Part shown: positions 49,898 to 63,080 of the stretch, in pieces
Numbering within the stretch: the first letter of the stretch is position 1
How the letters are laid out: the number at the start of each line of letters is the position of its first letter
Notes under the pieces: generated by a model
What the model was told of the DNA's origin: nothing
Database searches by the model: none
The model's input: only the letters and a program-made list of their open reading frames with translations
NCBI GenBank assembly: GCA_028023455.1
Contig: JAQFVV010012423.1
Span: 60,001 to 124,000 of the forward strand
Direction of reading: 5' to 3'
DNA from: Epiperipatus broadwayi
Taxonomy: Eukaryota > Onychophora > Udeonychophora > Euonychophora > Peripatidae
Length of the DNA stretch: 64,000 bases
Translations under genes and position numbers: made by a program

Positions 49898-51549
49898 CCA
49901 AATATGCTATTTAAGATATTTAGATAAACTAACTGTAGTTTTACAATAGTAAATAGCCAAACAATTAGGTTTTCCACAAATAATAGAATAGTATCTCTTA
50001 AAACCTTTTTACACTGTGATCCAACAAATTTGTGTATATTGGTATCCTACCCAGATATAAAAGTATTATACTTTCACAATCTAACAAAATAGAATTTATA
50101 AAGGGATGCAGTTTGTGTCTGTGCTGCTACTATTTATTCAAATCAAATAATCAGAAAAACCATTCCAAAAAATAAGAATCGCTAAAAAATTTTTGGAGAA
50201 AAACAAAATAGTGTAATCAACAAAATTACAATTTTATCAAAAAAAAAAAATAGAATAACAATAACTAAGAAATAAAATTAGTGATATTTTTAATGACTGT
50301 TTGTAGGTGTTTGTTTTATTAAAGTAGTATTAATTCTATCGATCATTAATGTTTACATAATTTTTATATTATTTCACAACCTATAGAATTTATAATATTA
50401 AGAATAAGATAAATCAGGCTGTTGAACATTAAATTATATATCATGTTGGGGGAGGGGGGATTATTTGTCCTTTTATTAAAATTAGAATAAGTCACACCGA
50501 TAAACATCAAATTGTATATTCTATCGTATTGGAAGTTCTAACTGGTTAGCTACTTGCTATTGTGATACTAAGAGTAAAAACAAATTATATCACTGGGGAA
50601 GGGATAATTGTTGTTCAAATTGTATATGGTGAAACTAAAGTTAGTCTGTCTATTTAAGTACCTTATTTGTCATGAGAAAAATTTTGGGCATGGTTGTTGC
50701 TTTCAGAAAATTAGCATTGTATGTAATTAATTGAATGAGTACATCGATATTTATAATAATATTTTGAATCAAGTTTTATAGTGTGCAAACTGAGCATGCT
50801 TGGAATTTTAGTTGTTAATTTATTTATATTTATATATATATATATAATAGATTGTCATGAATTTAGTGTTCTACAGTGAAAGTGTACTTGGCTATTAATA
50901 TTTTATTGTATATTTATTTATTTTCTTTCACACATTGATTTACATATGTTTTATTATATGAGTTTATTAAAAATAGAAAAATATTAAATTTATAATATAA
51001 GGGGAAAAAACTTGCATCTTATTTTTAATTTCTATAAATGGCAATCTATATTAGCATATATTTTTCTTAAATTATACAAACAGAAATAGTATTAAAAAAA
51101 AGTTTGTTATAGGCTTTAGTGGAGTTACTGATTTTCTGAAGCTTTTGACAGATGATCCTTAATACTATATAGTTGCTCCTATTGCTTTAAATATATAGCT
51201 TTGTAGGATTGCGTTTACATATATAATCTGTTTATGATGAAGATGTCAGCTTTATATTTTTGATGTTTTAAAATATATTTTTATTTTTATTTATTAATTT
51301 TATGTGATCAAACTTTTTATTTGTCTGCTCCCCACAATATCACTTGATTGTAAAGAAGAAAAGAATTTCAAAGTATTATACTTAATTAAGATTATAATAA
51401 AAATCTATAGAGAACCAAAATGTTATAAGAATTATGCAATTCTTTTGGTCCTTTTTCTCAGTAAAGTGTTTTTAGATGATAATTTTGGGGGAAAAATTTA
51501 TTGGGGGGGTATATAAAAAGCTGCCTGATAGTTAGGTAAATTTTAGTTT
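49898..51549. other. Region without recognised features
   Basis: AT-rich with G-runs (50447-50460 and 51486-51509). No gene or element recognised. Confidence 0.4.
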
Positions 51550-52630
51550 TTGCCCTCTGAATTCAGTTGTTATTGTGAAATTGACTTAGCATTTTCTTTC
51601 TGATTATGATCCAACTGTGTGCTGGTCAGTGTGAATCTAACAGCAGTCGGACTTTAGATAACAATGATAAAACTTTTTGCTAGTCATTGTGAATCAGTCC
51701 TTTGATTTATAGCTGTATAATTTCTCTTGGTGTAAATCAAAAATTTGGCATCTGTTCTCTGACATATAATGACACAACTGATTGCTTATCACTGTCAATC
51801 TGACTTAGTGTTCACTCTTAGGTCATAGTGATGAAATTACTTCTGGTCAGTGTGGATTAGCATTTGGTTTCCAGCTAATGGAATTAGTATGAATCTGACT
51901 TAGTTTCTGCCTTCTCACTAATAATGATATTATTAAGGGTTGGTCAGTGCAAATCTGACAACATTTTAGTTCATAGTGGTAACATTAAATGCTGCTCATT
52001 GTAATTCAACTTAGCATCTGCTGTCTGACTCATAGTGATTACAGTTGAGGGCTGGTCAGTGTGAATTTGACATAGATCATAATGGTATAATTGGTGATCA
52101 ATGCGAATGTGATATGATCTGTGGTATAATTGTTGCTATTTAATGTGAAATCTGATTTAGTGTTCTGCACTCTGACTTACAGCAATACAATTAAGTCCTG
52201 GTAAATTGATTAACTGCTATCTGCCCTCTTGCACATAGTAAAATAATTGATTGCTAATATGAATTTGACAGCTTTTATTCTCAAGGTTCAGCAATTCATT
52301 TTAATGGGATTAGTATGATTGATTTGGCATGTGTCCTCTCGTTTTTAGTAATAGAATTGAGTGTTCATCATTGCGAAATTGACTTAGCATCTGCCTAAAA
52401 TAGGGATGCAATTTATTACTGGTCTATATAAATTTGGATTTAGATCATAGCAATATTACTGTTTGCAAATCAATGAGTGCTGACTTTAATATCTTTTCCC
52501 TCGCTTATATTATTATAATTTAATGCTTAGCAGTAAAAATAATGCATCCATTATCCTCTTGTTCAATAATATAACCGAGTGCTAGTCACTGTGAATCTAA
52601 CTTAACATCTCTAATTTGTAGTGATTAAAC
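51550..52630. repeat. Degenerate minisatellite, irregular period near 58 bp, block 1
   Basis: Many diverged copies of a unit of the form GCTGGTCAGTGTGAATCTGA, CTTAGCATCTGCCCTCTGAC, TTATAGTGATACAATTGAGT occur head to tail. Clear starts are at 51621, 51679, 51784, 51842, 51944 and about 52050. Spacing varies (about 50-65) through insertions and deletions. Composition is less AT-rich than the surroundings and stop codons occur in all frames, so it is not coding. Confidence 0.85.
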
Positions 52631-53292
52631 CATTATAACATCACATGACTACTGTTTTTTATACTTACACATTCTGTCAACAGAATAGCAACTTTCTCCA
52701 TACAATATTGCCATCTAATGCAAATGATAATAATCAATAGATGCTAGAAGATTAGTGCATCAAAATCTCTGCCCAGTACCTACTCATCCAATATCCCGAG
52801 TATCTACGTTACGGTTTCATTAGTAAGGAGTCCTGAATATGAGAGTGCTGCACCTGGAACTTAGGATCTAATGCAGCCCTCCAGCAGCCATTGTTTACCT
52901 TTTTAGTTAATTGTAAAGCTGTGAGTCCAAACTAAAAAGACAATAATATTTTCAATCCAAACTAAATAATTTGTGTAGTCATACAGTCTTTGATTTTACT
53001 ATGGTTATTGAAAACCAAAGTCACTAATACGTATAGATACTGAAATGTGTATTATGTTTCAGTTTACGCTCACAGCTTTACAGTTAAACTAAAAAGATAA
53101 ATGCATTATATCCAAAGACGTAGATGTAATGCAATCAGATCCAACTCTTCTCACAGATGAAAGCCATAAACTAGAAACTAGTCTGGTGATATTGGAGTGG
53201 ACAATAACTAAGGATTTTGATGCATTAACTTTTAGCATCCATTGATTATTATGACTTGCAATAGATGACATTGTATGTAGAAATACTGTATT
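52631..53292. mobile_element. Foldback element interrupting the minisatellite
   Basis: Two long inverted arms. Left from about 52690: CATACAAT, ATAATAATCAATAGATGCTA, GTGCATCAAAATC, and further in TTTTTAGTTAATTGTAAAGC. Right: the same blocks in reverse complement down to 53285. Arms are about 250 bp each, with roughly 80 bp between them. Minisatellite units resume at once on the right (TTTGTAGCGATAACAGTGCC), in register with the left break (ATTTGTAGTGATTAAACC). This points to an insertion into a repeat unit. No coding potential. Confidence 0.72.
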
Positions 53293-54035
53293 AATTTGTA
53301 GCGATAACAGTGCCAATTAATGTGGATTCAATTTAGCATTTGCACTCTAACTCATGATACAATTGAGTGTTGATCAATGTAAATCTGGATTTCTAATCCT
53401 GACTTATATTGCTGTATTTGGTGCTGGTCAATATGATTTTGACTAAGCTTCTGCTCTCTGACTTGTTCAGATACAGTTAAGTACTGATCAGTGTCAATCT
53501 AGTATTTTCTAACTTGTAGAGAAAAGTTTTGTGTTTGCCATTGTGAATTAGCATCTGCTTTCTGCTCATTATTTATATTGATATAGCTATTTATTGCTAT
53601 GAATGTGACAGCTTTTGCCCTCTATCTGGTAGCATTATTGAGTATCAGTGATATAATATTTGGCTTTGGGCTACAATGTTAGTGAAAATACGACTTGATT
53701 TCTGCCCTGTGACACATGATAATACAACTGACTGATAATCATGAATCTGATTTAGTGCCTGTTTTCTGGCTCGTATTGATATAAAATTGTTGGTAAATGA
53801 AAGTCTGGTTTAATATTCCCCCTCTGATTTACATTGATAAAATAGTTTGCAGGTCAATTTGAATCTAACTCACCTTACGCGTTATGACTCCTAGTGTTGC
53901 AACTGATTGCTGGTTAGTGTGGATCTGACATAGAATCTTGTTCATTGAAAAAAGTAATTGCTGGTCAGTGTAAGTCTTAATCATTTGTTCTCTAGATGAA
54001 GTGATGTAATTGAATTTTAATCAGTGTGAATTTCA
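53293..54035. repeat. Degenerate minisatellite, block 2
   Basis: Same unit and same orientation as block 1 (for example GTGCTGGTCAATATGA at 53421, TACTGATCAGTGTCAATCT at 53482, TTGCTGGTCAGTGTAAGTC at 53950). The array originally continued across the foldback insertion. It fades out near 54035. Confidence 0.83.
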
Positions 54036-55945
54036 CTTGCAAATAAAATCTATCGAATAAAATATTTAAATTCCAAATACAAAAGTAAAATAGTTTGCAT
54101 GATATATGATTGAGTACTTCTCAGGTAATGAGTATCTCGATATTAAAAAGACCATTGCCTATTAAAAAATAAAAGAATTAAAACCAAATAATGCAGAAAA
54201 CTTTTTGGTTCCCATTATTTCCACGTGTTTTTTTTTTTTTTTTTGATAATGGATTTCAAACTGAAAAAATTTTCTAATTCAACCTAGAAACAGTTTGATA
54301 TGTATTAAATCTCTTTCCAATTATGAAATAAGATTTTAGGCATAGATATGTTTATAAGTATAGATTTTAATTTGAAGAAATGACAAGGAATATCTACAAA
54401 TAAGATTATTGCTACTCAGTCTTTTCTTAAGAAGAAAGTGTTATTTGCAATCTTTTTGTTCTAACATTATTGAATTTATTTTGTACATTGTATCTTTCAT
54501 TATAATAAAATGGAAACACAAGGGAATTGATTAATCTGAATAAAGCTAAATTTGCTTTTAACAACTATTACAGATTTTTATGGAATGCTAATCTTTTGGT
54601 TAGAAAAAATGTCAATGACAAATCATAGTCAGTAAATAGCAAATATTAGCTACATCTGTTTCACATTCTTAATTCTCCTGTATGAAGCAAAAAATGTACT
54701 TATTTTCTTTGCCAATATAATCTAGCTTTTTTTTTTATCTTGAGAAACTAATTTTTTTTTGCTGCTTTTCCTAGCACAATTTTATTTCTATAAATAACCA
54801 ATTATTTTGGTCTAACCTACACCAATACCCAAGCTCACATTTGTAATATTTAAATTGATTAAGAATTATTTAAATCATTCAATAAATAATTAGCTTAATT
54901 TCATCTGTGATAAATTTGATTCAGCCATAGTAAGTCACAATATTGAAAGCTCTGCATCTGCTATATTTTATTTGAATCCTACTAGCCAATTATATAAATT
55001 AGCAAGTAAGAGCTTATACCATTTATATTGCACATTATTTACATGAGTTAATGTAATATTTATAAAATTTCAAATACTTTAAATTTTTGAAGAAAAAAAA
55101 CATTTAAATTGCCTTGATAGAAAGAATACTACAAATACATGGGAAAGTGCATGACAAAAAAAAAAAATTGCGTTTCCAATTAGAGAATAATATGTGAATA
55201 TATCAGAGTAAATATACTGTAAACTTTTTTTAAAAAAAAAAAATAGAATAATTCAGTATGGAAAAAATGAAATAAACTAATGACAAGTAATGCCTAAGTA
55301 TATGAGAACTTGCTTGTAATTCTAGATATGTTTTGTTTTTTTATTTCAAAAATGGATTTCTTATAATAATAAAAAAAATGGATTTCTTTCTTACTAATCA
55401 AATAATAAACTTGAGAATTAATTTAAAAGATAATTTTCATTTTAACATTTAAAAAGAACTTCACAATTTTTATTAAAATTGACAGATTTGTTACAATCTT
55501 ATAGTTTTATACTTTGAAGCCATTTCAGATGAGATTAGTTAAAAACAAAGAAGCTTAATATCTGATTGTCTGAAGAAATGGAATTATGGTAGCATTTTAT
55601 TTGTAACCATATATTGAATTATTTTTATTGTTTAGTTGAAATATATTTTTAGAAACATTCAAACTATATTTTTTTTAAAATACATTAAATTATTGGTAAT
55701 AAATCAAGTTAGTATAGAACATATTGGTATTCTCTTCTCTGGATGTTCCTGACCTTATATGACTAGCCAACATGGGAATTGAACTGTTTACTGAAGATTC
55801 ATATCAAATTTAAGACATTTTACCCAACCAGACTATTTCTCAAAGGCTTGTTAGACTAATTAATTGATTAAAGAAATCATCTTAAATTCTAATAGTCACC
55901 TGAAAATAATAGAGTAATATTTAAAATATTGTATTTTATACTAAC
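54036..55945. other. Region without recognised features
   Basis: AT-rich, with an 18-T run near 54227-54244. Nothing further supported. Confidence 0.4.
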
Positions 55946-55949
55946 TTGT

Positions 55950-56055
55950 AGGTTATTACTAACGATTGAATGCATCCGGAAAGGAATGAATTGAATTTTT
56001 CTAAAAAAAAAACAATTGCAATTAGATAATAGAAATAGTCCTATATATAACTATA
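55950..56055. repeat. Decayed relative of the 47.1-47.4 kb foldback arm
   Basis: Blocks ATTACTAACGATTGAATGCA, GAATTTTTCTAA, TTAGATAATAGAAATAGTCC and TATATAACTATA follow the order of the right arm of the foldback at 47313-47413. Only this arm is seen. Confidence 0.55.
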
Positions 56056-57023
56056 AATTCAATGTAAGTTGCCATAATAAAATGAGTGCACATGTATGTA
56101 TATGTTAATTTAACACAATATATCAAATTAAAAAGCTTACAAAAAGAATTTGAATCGTAATAAAATTTGTATGGTGCTTTCTAAATAGACAAAAGAATAT
56201 ATGCATGACAATTTACATTATATATAATACTTTTTTTTATCCTTAGATACGTGTTCAAAAATAATTTGTATTATTCAAAATTATGAAATTAAAATTTACA
56301 ATAGAGTTTGATTTCTTGAAGGTGAAAACTAGATCAACTGCAAAATAACATGAAGCTTATACTTTAGAGAATGCTAACATTTTTCCATTTTACTGGATTT
56401 TTTTTTTTTTTCAATTTAACCAACTTGATAAATTTATGAGAAATATACTTTTATATAAATGAGATAGTAGAAGATTTAATCAATTTAAGGTGAAGATTAT
56501 AGCTTGATTATATTGAATCTAGGCCTGATTTTTAAAGATACAACAAATATATTCCCACTAGACTAATTCATCAAAAAAAATTCAATGAAAAAATAATATT
56601 GGAATCCTATGACTTCTTGGATTTTTAGTTTTTTCCTAGGAAGACATCTGTGAGAATAATTCTGTATAAACATATGCATTTTTTTTTATTATTCCAGCAT
56701 AGCAAATTAAAAATTGATCAGCTTTAAAGTGCATGGTTAAATAATGCAATACAAATGTAAAAGATAGTGGTCCAGAGTTTAAACATTAAGTGAATACTGC
56801 TGAGTTAAAGAGAATGGAATGAAATATAAACAAAGACAGATACAAAGGAAATACTGTACAAATGAATTATGCATAGGTAAGTTATGTAAAATAACTCATT
56901 ACAAAGCAAGAGCTTGTACACTTCATAAAAGACTTCTAAAATGGCATGGACCAAGTTTTCCCAAATTTAGATTAAATTAAAGGAATAAAATACTACAAAT
57001 AAATAATGATATCCAGGTTTGTA
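56056..57023. other. Region without recognised features
   Basis: AT-rich. The + strand becomes purine-rich from about 56700. No motif recognised. Confidence 0.4.
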
Positions 57024-57049
57024 TTATGGTGTATTTATCGACTACATCA
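57024..57049. repeat. 25-bp direct repeat, copy 1
   Basis: TATGGTGTATTTATCGACTA plus CATCA recurs exactly at about 57777-57801, in the same orientation, 752 bp away. It could mark the ends of a segment or a short dispersed repeat. Confidence 0.75.
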
Positions 57050-57776
57050 TTAATATGCAACATTTTTGGAGATTAAAAAAAAAAGGTTCTAGAAAGATAT
57101 ATTTTATGTAATTGTTCACTATATTACTATACCATATATACAACTTGAGAATGTCTTTATACACAAATGCTTCCGATTAAATTTAAAATTCTACAAAGCC
57201 CTTCCTAAAAATTGTTAATGTTTTAATATTTTGTTGGCAAGGAGCTACCACTAATATTTATCTGAATGTTTATTATGTAATATCTAATACCTATGATTAA
57301 AACAAATTATAATACTAAAATTGAGTCCTTAGAAGACCTAGTTAATGTTAGGCAACTTTTTGATTATTATTTTTAAATGTCTCGGCAATTGAGTCATGTC
57401 ATTTATTAGAAGATATTAGCAAATGAGTATAACCATTCTAATTCCAGAAGAAAAAATTAACAAAGAAAGTAAGTCAGAATTGTAGTGCAGGTACTCAAAG
57501 AATGTAACGTGATTAAACATACAAATATATTGTAATACATAATACAGAGAGATAACTAATGTCAGATGGACTTTACCACCTGGCTCTAGCAATTCAAGTG
57601 ATTGGAAAGAATGAGGTAAAAGAAAACTGGGAGATGTAAGATCATTTATTTAATTACAAACAATTAAGGTGAATATTAATACCTTATTCTAATTTATTTG
57701 ATTCCAATTAATGATAACTTAAATACTCTAGAATATATTTGTGCATGAGTTTGTTGATAAAACAAATACATAATTT

Positions 57777-57801
57777 ATGGTGTATTTATCGACTACATCA
57801 C
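57777..57801. repeat. 25-bp direct repeat, copy 2
   Basis: Exact second copy of the 25-mer at 57024-57049; the flanking bases differ. Confidence 0.75.
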
Positions 57802-60344
57802 ACCCATATTTTATTTACTAAAAATCGCCAAAAGAAAACATGCATCCAATTCTCAAAACAGACTTAAAATATATGGAATTTCAAGTAAGATTTGGAAAAA
57901 ATGTCAATATGATTCAGTCAATTATAAATGCAGATTCTTTGATTATATATATATTAGCAAACTTCATGTAAAATGATAGTCACATTAAAATATAGATTTA
58001 TTAGAAAAAGCTATGCTAAAAATTTCCAATTTAAACGGTTACAATATAAAAATATTTTAAAGAGTTGTAAATATGAATGGTTTTATTAAAAAAGAAGAGG
58101 CTTAATATTCTCTGGAATTATTGACAGCTTGATTGAAAGTAAATATGGTATTCTCTGCTTAGCAGAATAAAATAAATTGTGAAGCTTTATAAACAATGCA
58201 AGGATAGTTTAATAATTGACAAGAAGACTGATTGGTGGATTAAAACATTAAAGAATATACAGATTTACTTGCATATCATGTTTGTTATGTATTTTTTTCT
58301 GAAACTTAAAAAAAAAAAAACATGTAGATTTAACAATCATATCTGTTAAAACAGCCATTCTTTATGTGAAAATGATGCACTTTTGAGTAGATGATTTTTT
58401 TAAAAACATTTTTGAATAATGATATAAAAATTTGAATGATTGCAATTAATGATAAATTTATTGTATGACTTTCTGGGACCCAGATATCCAGCTTTATGAG
58501 GTTAAATAGTTTTAGGTAAACTTAAAAGAATGCAGACCTTATAGAATCCTTGGAGTAGTATTATAGTGATGTTATGTATAGCCTTCAAAGTTAAAAGATT
58601 TTATTTTGGTGGTGGAGAATATAATCCATAATGTTATATATTTGATCTTGAGATTCTAAAAAAAGATAGCAAAGCTGCAGTAATTATAGAATGAATGCTT
58701 ATCAGAGATTGCATGGATTTAGAGAATCAAGAAGCATATTGGTATGGGCTTGGTTGGTAAGAAAATTCATGGAAAAATATGATTTGGGCAAGGACAATAT
58801 ATTTGTCTTAGTTAATTAAAAAAAAAACAGCAATATTTAAAATAGCTGGACTCCAATTCATATTTCAGCTGATATCTATAGGCTATCATTGGTCAAATAT
58901 AATGACGAAAAGGATATGTATAACAAAAACACTGAAAATGTGTTAAGGGAAAAATATTCTGAAAATAAAATGCCAAGGGACCAGTAAGTTCTTCAACCTT
59001 TTAGAAATGTTATGGAATTATTATGCAGCAACAATTCATTGGATTGGATATGATATGGATTAAGTATTTAAAAGTATTTTATGTTGAGCTGAAGCATAAT
59101 TTTATTTGATATGGCAGACCTATTTTTTATTAATGATTATATTAAAATCATTCTAATGAGATGAAATATTGATTGTTTTTTCTAGAAGGCTAGAATACAA
59201 TACAAAGCTATAATTTGTCAAGATAGTGAAATTATATTTTCATAACATTAAACACTTCAATAACCTTGCCTGCAAGAATAGATTTTTCAGAACTCAAAAA
59301 TTTGAAAAGAAATTTAATTAGCAAAAAACAAACATGCATTGAACCTTAATAATTTTTATTAATTATTTATTAGATTAGAGATTATCCAATAAATATTTCT
59401 ATAGTGTAATTTTCACTACACTCTCAAGTAAGGTAGGAACTGGTTTCTATCCACTTTTGACATCTTGTGGAAGGATGCAATCATAAATATATGACCAAAG
59501 AGATAAACCACAAGATGCTAATTTCATGTTTAACACATCAGTTGGTCCAGATTGCAATATCTTACACATCTTTATCATTGTTTAGTATATATATAGAGAG
59601 AGATAGCAAATAAATATATTTTTTTTAAAAACTAAAGCATTGATAACAACAGGATGAAGTTCTGCTGAAAACATTTGGGTGAGAAGCAAGTCAGAGAAGA
59701 TTAACCAAATATGACAAAACATGATATTTAAGAAGATATTGAAAATGGAATTTAGTTTTCAACTGTAATTGAAAAAAAAAAAGTATAATGAATGTGTAGA
59801 TTAAAATGAAAATCAAAATATTAGTAGATTCTGCATTATGGTCTACAATTGCAAATAATATACACTCATTCAAATTAGTTCAATACAAATAAGTGAAAGT
59901 TTTCAAAATATTTAAAAAATAGTGAAGTAGCCAATAGAAAGTGGTTATTTAAAAAATAACTACAATATTGCCTTTGTTGCATTCTTTTTGTCAAAAGATT
60001 TTACATTAACAAAGAAGGAATGGCTCTTAGAATATTTCAAATCATGAATATTTAAAGTAACACTAATAGACACAAGGTATAGAAAGAGTTGAAAAAGACG
60101 AACAAATTGACGAGATACATAGCATTAAATAATACAAAAGAATTGCATCGGAAAAAAATATTTTAAAAATAATATTGACTTTTTTTGACAAATTAAATAC
60201 TTAGATATTATTTAATATGACAAAGGAGAATTTGTTTAAAACTTGAAATTTAATTCTGATTATGAAGGATGTGTTCAGTGAATTCTTAAATATTTTTGAG
60301 ATATGAATAAAGATATCTGAAATGGTAAAGGATGCTTAAGATAC
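57802..60344. other. Region without recognised features
   Basis: AT-rich with purine-rich patches (58060-59100). These could be the remains of an old LINE, but I found no convincing motif. Confidence 0.35.
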
Positions 60345-60812
60345 ATTATGCTAAATCAGCTCTTTTCAATTGGCCCAGATCACAACAAACGTGTATCTTC
60401 ATCATTTGTTCAGTTTTTATTAATTCCAAATTATTAGGATTTGATTTATAAGTATTAAACTTTCTGCACTCACAACATTGACACTTTATATAAACACATT
60501 AATGGATATTACTAATTTTGGGGGGTGAAGATTACCATGTCAATTGTAGCTAGATATAAACTTTAAATCCTGTTAAATATTAATATATTTGTAATTGATG
60601 CCTGTCAAACTAATAATTTGATATTTATAAAATACTAAACTTTTGAAATTGTGTAGATTGGAAATAAGGCCAACTGAAGAGTACTGATTCAGCATGAAAT
60701 GCAGCATCACACCTTTATATTTTTTTCAGATGTCTTCATTCATTATGGTTTAAGAATGTATGGTGAAATGGAAATTTTAAGTATATTTAAAAAATGGAAA
60801 CAATTCTAGTTG
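60345..60812. repeat. Dispersed repeat, copy B (partner at 45405-45835)
   Basis: Same blocks and order as copy A, including TTCATCATTTGTTCAGT and GGAAATTTTAAGTATATTTA. In this copy the outer parts are also inverted repeats of each other: GGCCAATTGAAAAGAGCTGATT inverted on the left (60340-60380) versus GGCCAACTGAAGAGTACTGATT on the right (60669-60690). This suggests a MITE-like structure about 370 bp long with extra right-hand sequence. Confidence 0.68.
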
Positions 60813-62847
60813 TTTATGTTTAATTAAAAAGCAGATATGAAAATCTTAAAACTTTATATCTATGCTAGAAGTATATTTATCTGATTAGATTGTGTCAATG
60901 TTATGAGTGCAGAATATTTGACAGTTGCAAACCAAATTGTAATAAATTTATTTGAATAAACAGCATGCAAAATAAAGTAATTTCAAACTGGGATCCAAAT
61001 AATTGAAGGTGAAAAAGAAATATTGTTGCGGATTGTATGCCAAATAAAAGTCCAATAGAGAGAATGTCTTTAATCTCTAGATTTGTGGGAAGAAATTCAG
61101 ATAATAAAATCGTATGAAACATGTCGACAACAGACTCCATTGAAGCATGTCTAATAAAACATTTTAAAAGTAATGGCTAGTCTAAAATTGGATTTGAGTG
61201 CAGGAACATGATAATGATACAAGCATGAATGATCACTTTAAAATGCAAAGTAGACTTCTAGTCATAAGTGGAGTTTTTTGCTCTTATCCTTTAATTAAGC
61301 CCTTCTGGAGAAAGCTTTATATATATGTAACATGAATTTATACATTTTTTGTCAGTGGTTTTGTTTACATAGAAAGCATTACTGAGTGCGTGACACTTAA
61401 GGCTCAATATAACTCATTGGAAAACAGTAGATAGATGTTCTGCAATACAAATTTTAAAAGCATTGAACAACATTGATAAAAAGAAAAATAATTTAGTCAA
61501 GTGAAAATAAATATCTAATGGGAAAAGTAGGTTTATTTGCAGTATTATCATTTAGAATAATATTTCTTGCAGTATTATAATTTAAAATATTTTTAAAAGA
61601 ACAAATGCACGTATAACTATAAAGTATTTAACATTTTCATTTGTCTAACAATAATGAGTAATTTTTTTTTGTTAAAAAACCTAGAGAAAAATTGTTTCTA
61701 GCTGCTTGAATAGTAGTAAACGAAATTATGCAATTCATTTCTTTGATCAGAATGAGACAAAAAAATTAGTTTTGGTTACAAGGAAAGATTTCAAGGAAAC
61801 ATATACAAGAATAAATACACTAAAAAATAGATTTAAAATTCTTAATATCCTAAATGACTTCATTTTTTTAATATATACGTTGTACATAATATATATAAAA
61901 ATAGACCATAATATCCTGACTATTATAAAAGATTGTGCTTTCACAGTTTGCTGTCTAACCAGGAATTCATGAGATTTCTATATGGAGAAGGTTCATTTCA
62001 CAAATCTTTTTTTTATTTTTTATATTAGACTAAGAATCTAATAGACAAATAATGGCATAAAAATGTCTTGTGATGTTCCAAACGTTTTTTTTTCCAGATC
62101 TAACAGTAAAGATAGAATGGATTTGGTCTTTGTAGATGTTACTGGAGGCTCATCAATAGATTTAGGAAAATTCGCAGTCATGACATTCATCTTTGTAAAT
62201 GGAATTTAATAGTTATTCTCCTGTGTAGATATGACCAAACAAACTATAATTGTTGCAGTAACAATTGAAATCCTTAAAACTACTAGTAAATATTTTGGTT
62301 GTAATTTCTGCAAAGTTCCTTAACAATATTTTTGTTAATAATGTCTAAAAAGATATATTTAAATAAATAAATTGTAGTGATTTGTATTTAGCATTAAAGG
62401 ATGGTGACAATGCAGATAATAATAGATTTAAAAAAAAATTATTTTTTTATTGAATACTATCAAATATAAGAAGAGCACATGATATATTAAACCATGAGAA
62501 ATGAATTTGTAAATTTGGCATATAATTTTGGTAAGGATGAAATATTTATATGGTAAATTTTACAGACATAAGAGCACAAGTTTAAGATAAATTTATTGAA
62601 TATAAAAATTATAAATACTGTATATTAAGAAATGACAGAAACCTTAAGTTACTCATTATGGAGGTCTGTATTGAGTCAGAAGATGAAGTAAAATTCAAAC
62701 TGAAAAAACTAATCTCTTTCAGACATGTTGGTGCAAGAAGTTAATGAAATGAGGCTTGACAGATAAAAGGAGACAAAGGTCTTATTAAGCCAATCAAACA
62801 TTTGATGAGATCCAGAAGAAATAACTAGTAGATCAGAAATTCAGTGG
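60813..62847. other. Region without recognised features
   Basis: AT-rich. Overlapping + and − open frames at 61706-61972 and 61747-61944 are low-complexity and match no family I know. Confidence 0.4.
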
Positions 62848-63080
62848 GTAAAAAATGGAAGTAAATTAAGATTAATGCTAAAATAGACCAAGAGTAGGGA
62901 TAGAAGATATCAGCTAAAGATTAGAAGTGTGATGAAAAATTTAAGAAACAAAGATGGATGTAAATCAAGTTGAATGCTAAAATTGACCAATTAAGAATAG
63001 GAATAGAAGATATCTGCTAAAATGTGTCTAAAATAAAACTGCATGAAATGGAAATAAAAAATAAATGAACAAGTTAACAG
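62848..63080. repeat. Tandem repeat in purine-rich DNA, two ~110-bp units plus a partial
   Basis: Units start ATGGAAGTAAATTAAGATTA (about 62851) and ATGGATGTAAATCAAGTTGA (about 62953). Both continue with ATGCTAAAAT..GACCAA, then AGAATAGGAATAGAAGATAT (AGAGTAGGGATAGAAGATAT in the first). A partial third start, ATGGAAATAAAAAATAAATG, follows near 63047. The + strand from 62600 to 63720 is strongly A+G-rich with no open frame. Confidence 0.7.

Noticed and set aside
51600-54000. Tandem protein-repeat gene in the 58-bp array
   Set aside because: The period is not a multiple of three, it drifts in length, and stops occur in all frames.
61706-61972. Overlapping sense and antisense open frames as a gene pair
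   Set aside because: Both are low-complexity, lack splice support and resemble no family; expected by chance in DNA this AT-rich.
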